Assembly (NCBI RefSeq): GCF_040151475.1
Contig: NZ_JBDKWG010000139.1
Location: forward strand, 124,001 to 188,000
Direction of reading: 5' to 3'
Source of the DNA: CAXBNB01 sp040151475
GTDB lineage: Bacteria > Bacteroidota > Bacteroidia > Cytophagales > Cyclobacteriaceae
Length of the DNA: 64,000 bases
A model generated the notes under the pieces. The model made no database searches. It saw only the letters and a program-made list of their open reading frames with translations, and was not told the DNA's origin. The position numbers and the translations under genes were made by a program. How positions within the stretch are numbered: position 1 is the stretch's first letter; each line of letters begins with the position of its first letter. This document shows, piece by piece, positions 1 through 8,743 of the stretch.

Positions 1-873
1 CTTATCCATATAGGCTACAGAGGCGTAATATGCTGCAACAGCTTTCTTTTCCTGTTCTTCATTCATTTTTCCATTCACACTGGTCACATAGTTGATGCCT
101 CGTTTAGGGATGTCATCCCAGTCTCCTTCTACTTTTTCGGGTAGATTTACTTGATTATAGGGATAAGGTTCGAAATATGTTTTGGGTGCTACGAATGGTA
201 CATGAGGCCTTACGAAACCTACCGCCAGAAAGAAAGGTTCATCCTTATGCTCTCTGATCAGTTGAGAGGCTTTTTCTGCTGTTTTGCCATCAGAATGTAC
301 TAAATCATCTCCGTTGGCTTTTACTATTGTCATTACGTTTCCTCCTTTTTTAGGCAATGTGCCATCAGGGTTGCCTTGTACCAGTTCACTTTCTCCTTCC
401 GCTTTCCATTCCGGTCCCTGGCTGTTGAAACGCTCTGTCCAAGAGGCTTCATCATCTGTGCCATTCGATCCTTTTTCAATATCTCCGGGTACGCCCATGT
501 GAAAAATTTTACTTACCCGTGCGGTGTAGTATCCATTTTCTTTAAACAATTGAGACCATGTTTTTCTATCAGAACCAATATTTTCACGACCACTCACATA
601 ACCAAAAGTAGTTGTGGCACTTGGATAATAACCTGACATAAATGAAGCCCTGGATGGACCGCATACCGGATACTGGCAATAGGCTTTAGTGTAGCGTACA
701 CCCTCTGAAGCCAGTTTATCTATATTAGGTGTTTTACTTGCTTTATTTTCATAGGCAGATACTGCGGTGGCTGTCAGGTCGTCAGCAATGATGAACAATA
801 CATTCGGTTTTGTTTGCTGAGAATATCCGGTGGTGACAATCAATAGTAAGATGATTATTTTCAGGTATTTCAT
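1..873 (-). CDS. Sulfatase, iduronate-2-sulfatase-like (3' end outside window)
   Basis: The reverse strand reads from ATG at 873 through 291 codons without a stop to the window edge, so the C-terminus is missing. A signal peptide (residues 1-19, ending GYSQQ) is followed by PNVLFIIADD, the first metal-binding aspartates of the alkaline phosphatase/sulfatase fold. The formylglycine signature CGPSR starts at about residue 71, so the enzyme should mature to a formylglycine-dependent sulfatase in the periplasm. The segment VSKIFHMG resembles iduronate-2-sulfatase relatives. It is divergent from a second sulfatase at 1102, sharing a 228 bp intergenic region. Family membership is firm. The substrate, presumably a sulfated polysaccharide fragment, is inferred. 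Confidence 0.93.
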   Translation of the reverse strand, partial: MKYLKIIILLLIVTTGYSQQTKPNVLFIIADDLTATAVSAYENKASKTPNIDKLASEGVRYTKAYCQYPVCGPSRASFMSGYYPSATTTFGYVSGRENIGSDRKTWSQLFKENGYYTARVSKIFHMGVPGDIEKGSNGTDDEASWTERFNSQGPEWKAEGESELVQGNPDGTLPKKGGNVMTIVKANGDDLVHSDGKTAEKASQLIREHKDEPFFLAVGFVRPHVPFVAPKTYFEPYPYNQVNLPEKVEGDWDDIPKRGINYVTSVNGKMNEEQEKKAVAAYYASVAYMDK

Positions 874-1101
874 ATTTCTGTGCAAATAGATTAAATAAAA
901 AAAACAGGAACAGTGAATAGAAAGTGTAGTGAATGTGAATCTGAGTGGTGCATGTAAAAAGCTAAAGTATTGATATTTTTAGAAAATGAAAAGCATTTCT
1001 TAGGATCGATTTTGCTCTTTTACCTTAAAACCCGGGCAGTTAAGAAACCTTATACATTTAATTGTTAGATTTATCAAAATTTCGATTTACTATTCTATGT
1101 T

Positions 1102-2532
1102 ATGATCATAAAAACATATTTTTTAAACCATACAACCATACTTCTATTTCTTGTGATTTTAATTGGTTCCTGTGCGTCACCGGAAAAGAAAAAGCCGATG
1201 AATATACTCGTGTTGCATACTGATCAGTGGAGGGCACAGGCAATGGGTTATCGGGGAGATCCCAATGTAAAAACGCCGAATATTGACCAGCTTGCCAGAG
1301 AGAGTGCCAATATAGTGAATGCGGTTTCGGGCATGCCGGTTTGCACGCCACACCGGGCATCTTTGCTGACAGGTCAGCGTCCGTTAACCCATGGTTTGTT
1401 TATGAACGATGTGCAGTTGGATACTGCTGCCGTTACCATTGCTGAAGTGCTGGCAAATGAGGGCTACCAGACAGGATACATAGGTAAATGGCATTTGGAC
1501 GGCAGTGGCAGGAGTGCGTTTACTCCGCCCGGAGCACGCAGGCAGGGTTTTCAGTATTGGAAAGCACTGGAATGCTCACATGACTACAACAACTCAGCTT
1601 ATTACTCAGGAGATTCTCCTGAAAAGAAATTTTGGGAAGGTTATGATGCTTTGGCACAAGCAAAGGATGCACAGGAATACATGGTAAAACACGCTAAAGA
1701 TGAAAATCCATTTTTCCTCTTTCTGAGTTGGGCTACTCCTCATGCGCCATACCAAACTGCTCCTAAAGAGTACAATGACCTGTACGACCCGGAAGACATC
1801 ATACTCCGTCCTAATGTACCGGAAGAAATACAAGACAAAGCGAAGAAAAGTCTGGCTGGATACTATGCCCATTGCACTGCCCTGGACGATATGGTGGCTG
1901 ATATTTTGAAAACTTTGGATGATTTGGGAATTCGGGAAAATACGGTTGTTTTGTTTACCTCAGATCATGGTGATTTGCTTGGGTCTCACAATGCTTTTAA
2001 AAAGCAACAGCCGTATGAAGAATCCATTCGAATACCGATGCTAATTGATCATCCTGATATCAAATCGGGAGAATACAAAGCCCTGATTAACTCGTATGAC
2101 ATCATGCCCACATTGCTGGGGCTTACAGAGGTTGATATACCAAAATCAGTGGAAGGGTATGATTTTAGTAAATACCTAAAAGGACAATCTCCTTTGCCGG
2201 ATACGGTGACATTAATCACTTGTGTGCAGCCGTTTGGTCAATGGAACAGGTTTGACCATAATGGCAGGGAATACCGGGGTTTAGTCAGCTTGCGCTACAC
2301 CTATACCCGTGACCTCAATGGCCCATGGCAGTTGTTTGACAATATAAAAGATCCATATCAAATGAATAATTTGGTGGGTAATCCGTCATTTTCAGTTTTA
2401 CAAAGTGATATGGATGTATTGTTGACTAAAAAGCTCAAAGAAACCGGAGATGAGTTTCTTCCGGGTATGGAATACGTCCGACAATGGGGTTATCCTGTCG
2501 ATAAAAGGGAAACTGTGCCTTATAGGAATTAG
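1102..2532 (+). CDS. Sulfatase lipoprotein
   Basis: A 476-residue sulfatase. The N-terminus has a hydrophobic segment and lipobox LIGSC (Cys24), so it is probably a membrane-anchored periplasmic lipoprotein. HTDQWR at about residue 40 gives the first metal ligand. CTPHR at about residue 81 fits the C-x-P-x-R formylglycine core, followed by ASLLTG, and GYIGKWHLDG at about 130 is the second sulfatase signature. FTSDHGDLLGSH near 290 supplies the remaining metal ligands. Length is normal for S1-family sulfatases. It is divergent from the sulfatase at 1-873 and followed by a decayed accessory patch, so it is probably transcribed alone. The substrate is unknown. Confidence 0.95.
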   Translation: MIIKTYFLNHTTILLFLVILIGSCASPEKKKPMNILVLHTDQWRAQAMGYRGDPNVKTPNIDQLARESANIVNAVSGMPVCTPHRASLLTGQRPLTHGLFMNDVQLDTAAVTIAEVLANEGYQTGYIGKWHLDGSGRSAFTPPGARRQGFQYWKALECSHDYNNSAYYSGDSPEKKFWEGYDALAQAKDAQEYMVKHAKDENPFFLFLSWATPHAPYQTAPKEYNDLYDPEDIILRPNVPEEIQDKAKKSLAGYYAHCTALDDMVADILKTLDDLGIRENTVVLFTSDHGDLLGSHNAFKKQQPYEESIRIPMLIDHPDIKSGEYKALINSYDIMPTLLGLTEVDIPKSVEGYDFSKYLKGQSPLPDTVTLITCVQPFGQWNRFDHNGREYRGLVSLRYTYTRDLNGPWQLFDNIKDPYQMNNLVGNPSFSVLQSDMDVLLTKKLKETGDEFLPGMEYVRQWGYPVDKRETVPYRN

Positions 2533-2630
2533 ACGATGGTGTGTGAAGGCACTAATTTATTAAAGTGTGTAAATTTGATTTGTCTGTTATATTTAACCAT
2601 TAAATCGGCAGAGATAAGAAAATACAACCA

Positions 2631-3039
2631 ATGAATTTAGATACCCAAAGTTTACAACCCATCATCAACGACAAATAGAACGACCTTATCAGCATAATTA
2701 TTGGGCGCATCATGAAGGTCATAGCGCTTTAGGTAATGGGTTTCAGGAGGTTATTTATCAGCGTGCATTGGTCATTGAAATGTTGGACGAAGGATTAGCT
2801 TTAGCCGACACGAAATACCGATTTACTATAAAGAACAATACATTGTTACAAGAAGGTCTGATTTTTTGGTTGAAGGTAATGTGTCGGTAGAGTTAAAGAC
2901 TTTAACTAAATTAGAAAACGTTCACCTAGGTCAGGCTATCAATTATTTAGAAGCATATGATTTGGAAGTAGGACTGTTGATTAATTTTGGCTCAAGAAGT
3001 TTAGAATTTAAAAGACTGATTAATAAACAGTTTAAGTAA
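2631..3039 (+). pseudogene. GxxExxY family protein, frameshifted remnant
   Basis: Three reading frames together rebuild one small PDDEXK-like GxxExxY protein. The start at 2631 is stopped by TAG after 15 codons. Another frame gives SALGNGFQEVIYQRALVIEM from about 2720. A third gives HEIPIYYKEQYIVTRRSDF and then VHLGQAINYLEAYDLEVGL, ending at TAA 3037-3039. The breaks, near 2719-2722 and 2798-2806, look like single-base deletions or insertions. The GNGFQEVIYQ and VELKTL/AINYLEAY motifs are typical of the family, whose function is not established. Decay into three frames makes this a pseudogene. It precedes an AlbA-domain gene and an hsdR stub, suggesting a decaying accessory island. Confidence 0.85.
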
Positions 3040-3088
3040 AAAAATCAAGGTAATCCTGAAATCAAATAAATTAGAGTTCAAATAATAA

Positions 3089-4750
3089 ATGAGAACAGCA
3101 GCAGCCATACAAGCGATTTTAAACTTGCTTCGTTCTCAAGGTATTGAGAATGAGGTGGTTGAATTTAAAGAGGCGAAAACGCAATATGATTTCAACAAAA
3201 TTGGCAAGTACTTTTCTGCTTTGTGCAATGAAGCCAACCTCAAAAGGAAGCGTTCGGCTTGGTTGGTATTTGGTGTAAAAGACAATGACAAAAGTATTGT
3301 TGGCTCGCAATTCAGAACCAACCGTGCAGACCTTGATAGCCTCAAAGCGGAAGTAGCCAACCATACTACGGGCAGAGTCACTTTCATGGAAATCTATGAA
3401 GTCCATGAACCTGAAGGCAGAGTGGTTTTGTTTGAAATTCCTGCTGCTCCTAAAGGCATTCCTATTTCATGGAAAGGGCATTACTACGGCAGAGATGGAG
3501 AAGAACTCAACGCTTTGAATCTGGAAGAAGTAGAACGCATACGAGAACAAGCACGAGGTGAAGACTGGAGTGCTGCTATTATAGAAAGTGCTACTATCAA
3601 TGATTTATCACCCGAAGCGATTCTCAAAGCACTTGAATCATTCAAAAGAAAAAATCAACATCTGCTTGAAGAAATTGACGAGTGGAGCGATGAAACCTTT
3701 TTGAACAAAGCAAAAGTTTGCATCAAAGGAAAAATAACCCGAACAGCTATTTTGCTGCTCGGTAAGTCTGAATCCGAGCATTTCATCAATCCTTCCACAG
3801 CAAAAGTATCTTGGATACTAAGAGACAAAGACAACATCGACAAGGACTATCAGCACTTCACTTGTCCGCTTTTGCTAAATACCGATGAGGTCTATAAGAA
3901 AATCAGAAACCTAAAATACCGATACATTTCAGATGGCACTTTGTTTCCCGAAGAAGTGGATCAATACGATCCTTACATCATACGAGAAGCGTTGAATAAC
4001 TGCATTGCCCACCAAGACTATACATTAAGTGGAAAAATCAATGTGGTAGAGCATGAAGATGGCAAGCTGGTATTTGTCAATTCAGGTTCGTTCATCCCTT
4101 CTAGCATAGAAGAAGTGGTGATTACCGATGCTCCTGAGCCTACTTACCGAAATCCGTTTTTGGTAGAAGCCATGATCAACCTCAACATGATTGATGCTAT
4201 AGGAAGTGGCATCAAGCGAATGTTTAACATTCAGTGGAAGAAATTCTTCCCCATGCCAGATTATGAATTTGTCAATGACAAGGTGAAGCTGACCATTACG
4301 GGAAAAGTGGTTGACATCAACTATGCGAGAAAAGTTGCTACAGTTCCAGACTTGAGCTTGTTAGATATTATTGCGTTGGATAAAGTCGCCAAATCGAAAA
4401 GGTTAAGTGCAGCCGAGATAAAAGATTTGAAAAGCAAAGGCTTGATTGAAGGTAGAAAACCGAATTTTCATATTTCCGTGTCTGTGGCAAAAGTAACTGG
4501 CGAACAAGCCGACTATATTAAGCAGAGAGGAATAGACGATGAATATTGCCAGAAGATTATTTTGGATTATCTAAATAAGTTTGGAAAGGGCGGACGAGAA
4601 GATTTTGAAAAAGTACTATTGGACAAACTCCCAGATGTGTTATCTGTAGATCAGAAGAAGCATAAAATCAAAAATATCCTGCAAAAAATGAAGCGGGAAA
4701 ATAAGATAAGACTTGGTGATAGTAGGCAGTGGATTTTAGACGAGGTTTAG
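3089..4750 (+). CDS. AlbA_2 (Schlafen-type) and HATPase_c_4 domain protein
   Basis: A 553-residue protein. Residues 20-150 form an AlbA_2/Schlafen domain, with VVEFKEAK near residue 24, ALCNEANLKRKRSAWLVFGV, and the terminal GHYYGRDGEE. Residues about 290-400 contain REALNNCIAHQDY and GSFIPSSIEE followed by MFNIQWKKFFPMPDYEF, typical of the C-terminal HATPase-like domain of these 'ATP-binding/RecG-related' proteins. The last 150 residues include a probable winged-helix segment. Such proteins are scattered in accessory and defence regions and act as putative regulators or nucleases; no activity can be assigned here. It is the only intact gene between a GxxExxY pseudogene and an hsdR stub. The ATG at 3089 sits directly before the AlbA domain. 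Confidence 0.85.
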   Translation: MRTAAAIQAILNLLRSQGIENEVVEFKEAKTQYDFNKIGKYFSALCNEANLKRKRSAWLVFGVKDNDKSIVGSQFRTNRADLDSLKAEVANHTTGRVTFMEIYEVHEPEGRVVLFEIPAAPKGIPISWKGHYYGRDGEELNALNLEEVERIREQARGEDWSAAIIESATINDLSPEAILKALESFKRKNQHLLEEIDEWSDETFLNKAKVCIKGKITRTAILLLGKSESEHFINPSTAKVSWILRDKDNIDKDYQHFTCPLLLNTDEVYKKIRNLKYRYISDGTLFPEEVDQYDPYIIREALNNCIAHQDYTLSGKINVVEHEDGKLVFVNSGSFIPSSIEEVVITDAPEPTYRNPFLVEAMINLNMIDAIGSGIKRMFNIQWKKFFPMPDYEFVNDKVKLTITGKVVDINYARKVATVPDLSLLDIIALDKVAKSKRLSAAEIKDLKSKGLIEGRKPNFHISVSVAKVTGEQADYIKQRGIDDEYCQKIILDYLNKFGKGGREDFEKVLLDKLPDVLSVDQKKHKIKNILQKMKRENKIRLGDSRQWILDEV

Positions 4751-4827
4751 ACGAGGTTTAGACGAAATACATACTTATAAATATGATTATCAATGAGTTA
4801 TTGAATTTTTGTTTAGACGAGTTGAGA
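4735..4827 (+). repeat. Short tandem TTTAGACGAGG repeat at gene end
   Basis: The unit TTTAGACGAGG/A occurs three times in tandem at about 4735-4766, spanning the stop codon of the AlbA-domain gene, and once more at about 4811-4820. Replication slippage at the 3' end of the gene is a sufficient explanation. The repeat lies between the stop codon and the hsdR stub, in what looks like a rearranged stretch. Confidence 0.6.
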
Positions 4828-4844
4828 CATTTTGAAATAGGAAT

Positions 4845-5024
4845 ATGAGCATCAACACTACTAAAAAAGGCTTGGAAAGTTATATCACCAATTATTTGGT
4901 AGATGTAAATGGTTCTGTTCAAAGGGAAAATAAAGACTACAATAGTGTAAGTTGTTTGGATGAAGAAATTCCATTTCAATTTCTGGAAGCTACACAACCT
5001 AAAGCCGTTGAGAAGCTTGATCTA
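4845..5024 (+). pseudogene. Type I restriction endonuclease HsdR, 5' stub only
   Basis: From ATG 4845, preceded by a purine-rich AATAGGA stretch, about 60 codons match the N-terminus of type I restriction R subunits: LVDVNGSVQRENKDYN, then CLDEEIPFQFLEATQPKA and VEKL. In full proteins this leads into the nuclease and helicase domains over roughly 1000 residues. Here homology stops at about 5022, and the frame runs out through unrelated hydrophobic sequence to a stop at 5067-5069. No hsdS, hsdM or rest of hsdR is present. The stub overlaps the 3' end of the convergent beta-helix gene, so a deletion or replacement junction lies near 5000-5025. Recognition is by motif similarity alone. Confidence 0.75.
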
Positions 5025-6864
5025 TTATTTTTTTCAGTCCAAATTCGCTTTTTCTTCTATCCAAAATAGCATTTAACTCTTTGGTATTTGAATTTTCAAG
5101 GATCCTATTGTCTATCTTTTGGATATCATCTTCATTGGTGCGGTTGTATTGAATGTGAGGTACACCGTCATTGCAGACAAAGATGTTGTTGCGGACAATG
5201 TTGGTGGTGGCTCTGTGAAACCGGAGAGGAGATTTGGCAATGTTGTAAACAATGTTGTTTTCCACTACTACACCAGTAACACCTTCATCCAGAAACATAC
5301 CATTGCTTTCAGCCCTGCCTGCATTGACTGTTACATCGTGGATCAGGTTATTGGAAATAACACTTTCCGGTTGCAATCCCAAGGTATAAATTCCACCACC
5401 ATCGCTTAGTTTATTCAATATATGGTGTATGTGGTTGCCAGTAATGGTGTTTTCACGGCATGGCGTTGGTTGGGGACTCCACATCCATCCGAGTGACACT
5501 CCGGTATAAGGCATGTTGCGTATTTCATTGCGCTCGATGGTGGTATTGGCTATGAGTCCACCCCAAATCCCGACTGCTCCATAAAACTGTTGTCCGCATT
5601 GCTCAATGAGAGAGTTCGATACCGTAAAGTTATGTGTCGCTTCTTCTGGTGTTACCTGCCACCAGAATTCTCCGTTTTTATCTGTTTTGCGTTTTTGTCC
5701 TTCACCTATATTTACACCATTGCCCGATACGTCATAAATATGGCTTTCGGTTAAAGTGCAGTTGTCAGTGTTTTCCCTAAACCAAATGGCTGATCCACCC
5801 ACATGTCTGATCACGCAATTACTAAATTGACAGTTGGATGAAAGGTCTAACTCAATAGCGGCTGGTACCCAGTTCCAACTATTATTATCAGCTTGCCGGT
5901 TGTCGAACATACAAGCCTGGATGCCACAATATCCCTCCTTAGGGATTTGCCATGCTGTATATTCAAAGGTGATTCCTTGAAAAGTGATTTTGGATGCTTT
6001 TTGTCTGGTCTTGCTATTTCCGGAAATGGTCACCAATTGTGATGCAACAGGAATTACAGCTTTTATGTCTTCAGGAGCTTCATTCGGATTTGGGTAGTAA
6101 AATATTTTTCTTTCGGTCTGGTCATAATACCATTCACCGGGGGTGTCCAGAAACTCAATGGCATTTTCAAGAAAATACCTTGGTTGCTCTTCCCAATGAG
6201 TCAAATTAAAAAAATCCAGAACTTTGGTACCAATCCAATCGACAGTTGTCAGTTGATTATGATCCCAATCGATTGACTTTACAGAAATCCTGCTGATAGA
6301 CCAATCATGCAATAGGATTAATTCTATACTTTCATGATTTTTTACCTTTGGAAAATCCCCTTCAGCAAAGAAGAAATTTGTTCGCTTGTCTTCTCCGGCT
6401 TTGGCTATTCTTAAATAGTTATTGTTTGGATGCCTCGCTCTAATGGCTCTTTGTTTGTTTATGAAAAGTTCTCGGATTTCATCTGGTGCATCTTTAGTGA
6501 GTTGAGCAGAATAAAGTCCGTTGGTTTCTTTAGTCCACTTGGAAATAACCATACCGCCGCTGATGACAGGTTTTTCATTGGGAACGGCACGAAAGTTCAG
6601 TAGGCTGTCAGATGTACCTAAAGTCAAGGGTTCTGTTATTCTATGGATTCCATTAGCCAGCCAGATATTAATTGGTTGATCCTTTTTTATGTTTCTGGAC
6701 ATTTTGATTGCCTGATGCAAACTGGCAATTGGCTTGTTGATAGAACCATCGTTGCTGTTGAGTCCACCTGAGGATACATATATATTGTAAGGATTTGGCG
6801 GGGCACTACAGCCGAAGGCTAATATCAGAAATAGTATGAAAATAAAATAGAAAGATCGAAGCAT
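4999..6864 (-). CDS. Right-handed parallel beta-helix lipoprotein
   Basis: The preferred start is the ATG at 6864, giving MLRSFYFIFILFLILAFGC, a signal peptide with lipobox LAFGC; an ATG 24 bases upstream would only add a polar extension. The protein of about 621 residues begins with NIYVSSGGLNSNDGS and a DUF1565-like start, and has repeated NN/N-x-I turns such as ITFQGITFEYT, NTTIERNEIRN and VVENNIVYNIA, typical of the pectate-lyase-like beta-helix fold. Relatives bind or cleave acidic polysaccharides, but no catalytic triad is evident. The gene is convergent with the hsdR stub, and its last codons overlap that stub, so the C-terminus (IIDQASQRL) may have been altered by the rearrangement. 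Confidence 0.85.
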   Translation of the reverse strand: MLRSFYFIFILFLILAFGCSAPPNPYNIYVSSGGLNSNDGSINKPIASLHQAIKMSRNIKKDQPINIWLANGIHRITEPLTLGTSDSLLNFRAVPNEKPVISGGMVISKWTKETNGLYSAQLTKDAPDEIRELFINKQRAIRARHPNNNYLRIAKAGEDKRTNFFFAEGDFPKVKNHESIELILLHDWSISRISVKSIDWDHNQLTTVDWIGTKVLDFFNLTHWEEQPRYFLENAIEFLDTPGEWYYDQTERKIFYYPNPNEAPEDIKAVIPVASQLVTISGNSKTRQKASKITFQGITFEYTAWQIPKEGYCGIQACMFDNRQADNNSWNWVPAAIELDLSSNCQFSNCVIRHVGGSAIWFRENTDNCTLTESHIYDVSGNGVNIGEGQKRKTDKNGEFWWQVTPEEATHNFTVSNSLIEQCGQQFYGAVGIWGGLIANTTIERNEIRNMPYTGVSLGWMWSPQPTPCRENTITGNHIHHILNKLSDGGGIYTLGLQPESVISNNLIHDVTVNAGRAESNGMFLDEGVTGVVVENNIVYNIAKSPLRFHRATTNIVRNNIFVCNDGVPHIQYNRTNEDDIQKIDNRILENSNTKELNAILDRRKSEFGLKKIIDQASQRL

Positions 6865-6932
6865 ATGAGAATGGTTTTGAACGACCAATATACTAAAATG
6901 GTAACTGAATATTATAGAGAACAGATTTTACT

Positions 6933-7063
6933 CAGGGCATACGCATTTAAAAACAAACCCTCCTTACCGCACCTGTTGCGGTATCTTTTAAAATCACAGT
7001 CAAACCGAAGAGACCCCTGAACAGGTCAGGGGATAATAATATGTTTTAAATGTGTATGCCCTG
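6933..7063. repeat. Structured inverted-repeat element, copy 1 (131 bp)
   Basis: The termini are inverted repeats: CAGGGCATACGCATTTAAAA at the left and a near-complement ending TGTGTATGCCCTG at the right. Inside are hairpin A (6965-6983, TACCGCA-CCTGT-TGCGGTA) and hairpin B (7014-7032, CCCCTGA-ACAGG-TCAGGGG), separated by a stretch containing CACAGTCAA. The reverse complement of 56165-56297 aligns along the whole length with the same hairpins in the same order, and stem differences are compensated on both arms. It lies in the 434 bp gap between the divergent beta-helix gene and a lipoprotein gene. It has no coding capacity and looks like a MITE-like or structured-RNA element. Confidence 0.85.
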
Positions 7064-7234
7064 GATTTTTACTGAGCTGATTTAAGAGTTAAAGTGAGGC
7101 TTTCTCTGTTTCTTTTTTGAGTTAAAATTGGTCTTTTATTTGACAAACAATCTGATTCTTATTCATCTTTAAAAAGTTAATGATTTTCATGAAATATAAA
7201 AGACAAATGACCCGTTTAGAAGAAATATAAAATA

Positions 7235-7242
7235 TACTTTTG
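7235..7242 (+). promoter_or_regulatory. Candidate -7 promoter element TACTTTTG
   Basis: TACTTTTG matches the Bacteroidota TAnnTTTG -7 element exactly and lies about 57-72 bases before the possible starts of the lipoprotein gene. There is no good TTG -33 partner about 19 bases upstream, so support is partial. Confidence 0.4.
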
Positions 7243-7298
7243 TCATTATTTTATTGGATTAATCTATTATAGTAAAAAATCTAAACATTTATTTTAAA

Positions 7299-8267
7299 AT
7301 GAAATTAATTAACATGAAAAGTTTGTCAAGAAAGTTATTAACTGTTGTTGGAGTAGTAGGAATGCTGTTTTTGGCCAGTTGTGGTGAGGATGATCCAATA
7401 GTTGTTGATGGGCCATCTTTGGAAATTGCCTCTGATTTTTTCTCAACTACTAGTTTGCATTATGATGGCACTGTTGGTGATGAAATCAGCTTTACAATAA
7501 CAGGGGATGTACCCGGGGGTTTTAACAACATAAAAGTGGAATACCTGATCGATGATGCCGATGCTGGAATTGATGATTGGACGGATCAAAGGCTATCAGG
7601 AACAACAGTGCTAACTTACACGGGAACACCTACCAGTTTTGTATTGCTTGAAGAGCATGTTGGCAAAGAAATTTCTTTTGTGATCACTGTGGTAGATGAT
7701 AATAGCAAAACAGCCACCCTGACATTAACAGCAAGTGTGGCATCTGCTCCATTGGAAAGTGTAGTAGTTACATTGCTTGCGGCACCAACAGGAGACAAAA
7801 CATCTAAGACTTTTTATTCAGTGCCTCTGGCAAGAAACGTAGCATCTAGCGAAGTGATCAGCAGTGAAGCAGGAACAGCTTCTTCTTCTGATATTGATTT
7901 TGGTTACTATTATACTGATTCAAAAGGAGCTTCAATTGCAGCCCCTTCCGATTATAATGCTGCAGTATATGATCTAGGTTCTAATGGACAGAATTGGTCA
8001 ACATTGAATGCAACCACATTTAAGACTACTACATTGACACCTGCTCAGTTTATTGAGCAGACTACTTATGCTGATATTGAAACGGCTTATGCGGATGGTA
8101 CTGATTCTGGAAATGGGGTTAATAATCTGGCTGTAGATCAGGTTATTGCTTTTGAAACTGTAACAAGAGATTCTAAAACAAGAAAAGGTCTTATTCGTAT
8201 CACTGCCATTGCAGCAGGAACTGAATCTAATAAGAAAATCGATATTGAAGTTTTGGTTCAGAAGTAA
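7299..8267 (+). CDS. Secreted lipoprotein of unknown function
   Basis: A 322-residue protein. The N-terminus MKSLSRKLLTVVGVVGML followed by FLASCGEDD is an SPII signal with lipobox LASC. ATG 7314 (residue 6) is an alternative start that leaves a more compact signal peptide. The mature part is acidic and rich in Ser, Thr and Ala, with beta-strand-rich segments such as GDEISFTITG and KEISFVITVVDD that suggest Ig-like or similar beta-sandwich domains; no catalytic motif was recognised. It is a single gene with its own candidate promoter (7235) and a terminator (8316-8352). Surface or periplasmic location is inferred from the lipobox. Confidence 0.8.
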   Translation: MKLINMKSLSRKLLTVVGVVGMLFLASCGEDDPIVVDGPSLEIASDFFSTTSLHYDGTVGDEISFTITGDVPGGFNNIKVEYLIDDADAGIDDWTDQRLSGTTVLTYTGTPTSFVLLEEHVGKEISFVITVVDDNSKTATLTLTASVASAPLESVVVTLLAAPTGDKTSKTFYSVPLARNVASSEVISSEAGTASSSDIDFGYYYTDSKGASIAAPSDYNAAVYDLGSNGQNWSTLNATTFKTTTLTPAQFIEQTTYADIETAYADGTDSGNGVNNLAVDQVIAFETVTRDSKTRKGLIRITAIAAGTESNKKIDIEVLVQK

Positions 8268-8315
8268 ATAGCGTCAGGGTAGAGTTACCTTAAAAATCCA
8301 CAACCAAACGCATAG

Positions 8316-8352
8316 AAAAAGCCATCCAAAGTTAATTTGGGTGGCTTTTTTT
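8316..8352 (+). terminator. Rho-independent terminator
   Basis: Stem GCCATCCAAA (8321-8330) pairs with TTTGGGTGGC (one G-U pair) across a short loop, flanked by A-rich sequence and followed by a run of seven Ts. It lies 50 bases after the lipoprotein stop codon. Confidence 0.85.
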
Positions 8353-8743
8353 GTGTTAGGATGTATTGAGTGTAAAATTCTTCTTTGTAATTTTTCTTGA
8401 CTAATTGTTATATTTACAGCCAGATAAGGTTGATCTTAATGATAATTCGTTTAAAAGTTCTATCCAACCTTTGGAAGAATTTAATTAACGTAAGACGAAC
8501 TGGTTTTACTTCTGATTCCAGGTTTTAATACATTGAGCGCAAAGACTTTCATGTCATTTTAGAATAAACAAGAAACGATTTTTCACTTTAATTACTGAAA
8601 AACAGAGTTTTGTTTGGAGACGGATGACGTTGGTTTTACAATTGTCAGTAATTCATATTTCGATAATTTACAACCAGAAGTGTAAAGAGTGAAGTTTTTG
8701 TTTATAAGTTTGAACCGATAGACTTTTTAATTTTTTTATAAAA
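8353..8743. other. Intergenic region without recognised gene
   Basis: This 391 bp AT-rich gap separates the terminator of the lipoprotein gene from the AraC regulator. No reading frame with recognisable similarity or strong palindrome was seen. The only signal noted is a TAAGTTTG hexamer-like element near its right end. Confidence 0.6.
8705..8712 (+). promoter_or_regulatory. Candidate -7 element TAAGTTTG for the AraC gene
   Basis: TAAGTTTG fits TAnnTTTG and lies 31 bases before the ATG at 8744. No convincing TTG -33 box is present at the usual spacing, which may fit an activator-dependent or weak promoter. Confidence 0.35.

Noticed and set aside
4845..5069. Stand-alone 74-aa gene
   Set aside because: Its first 60 codons match HsdR and the rest is the reverse strand of another gene; it is a remnant, not a small gene.
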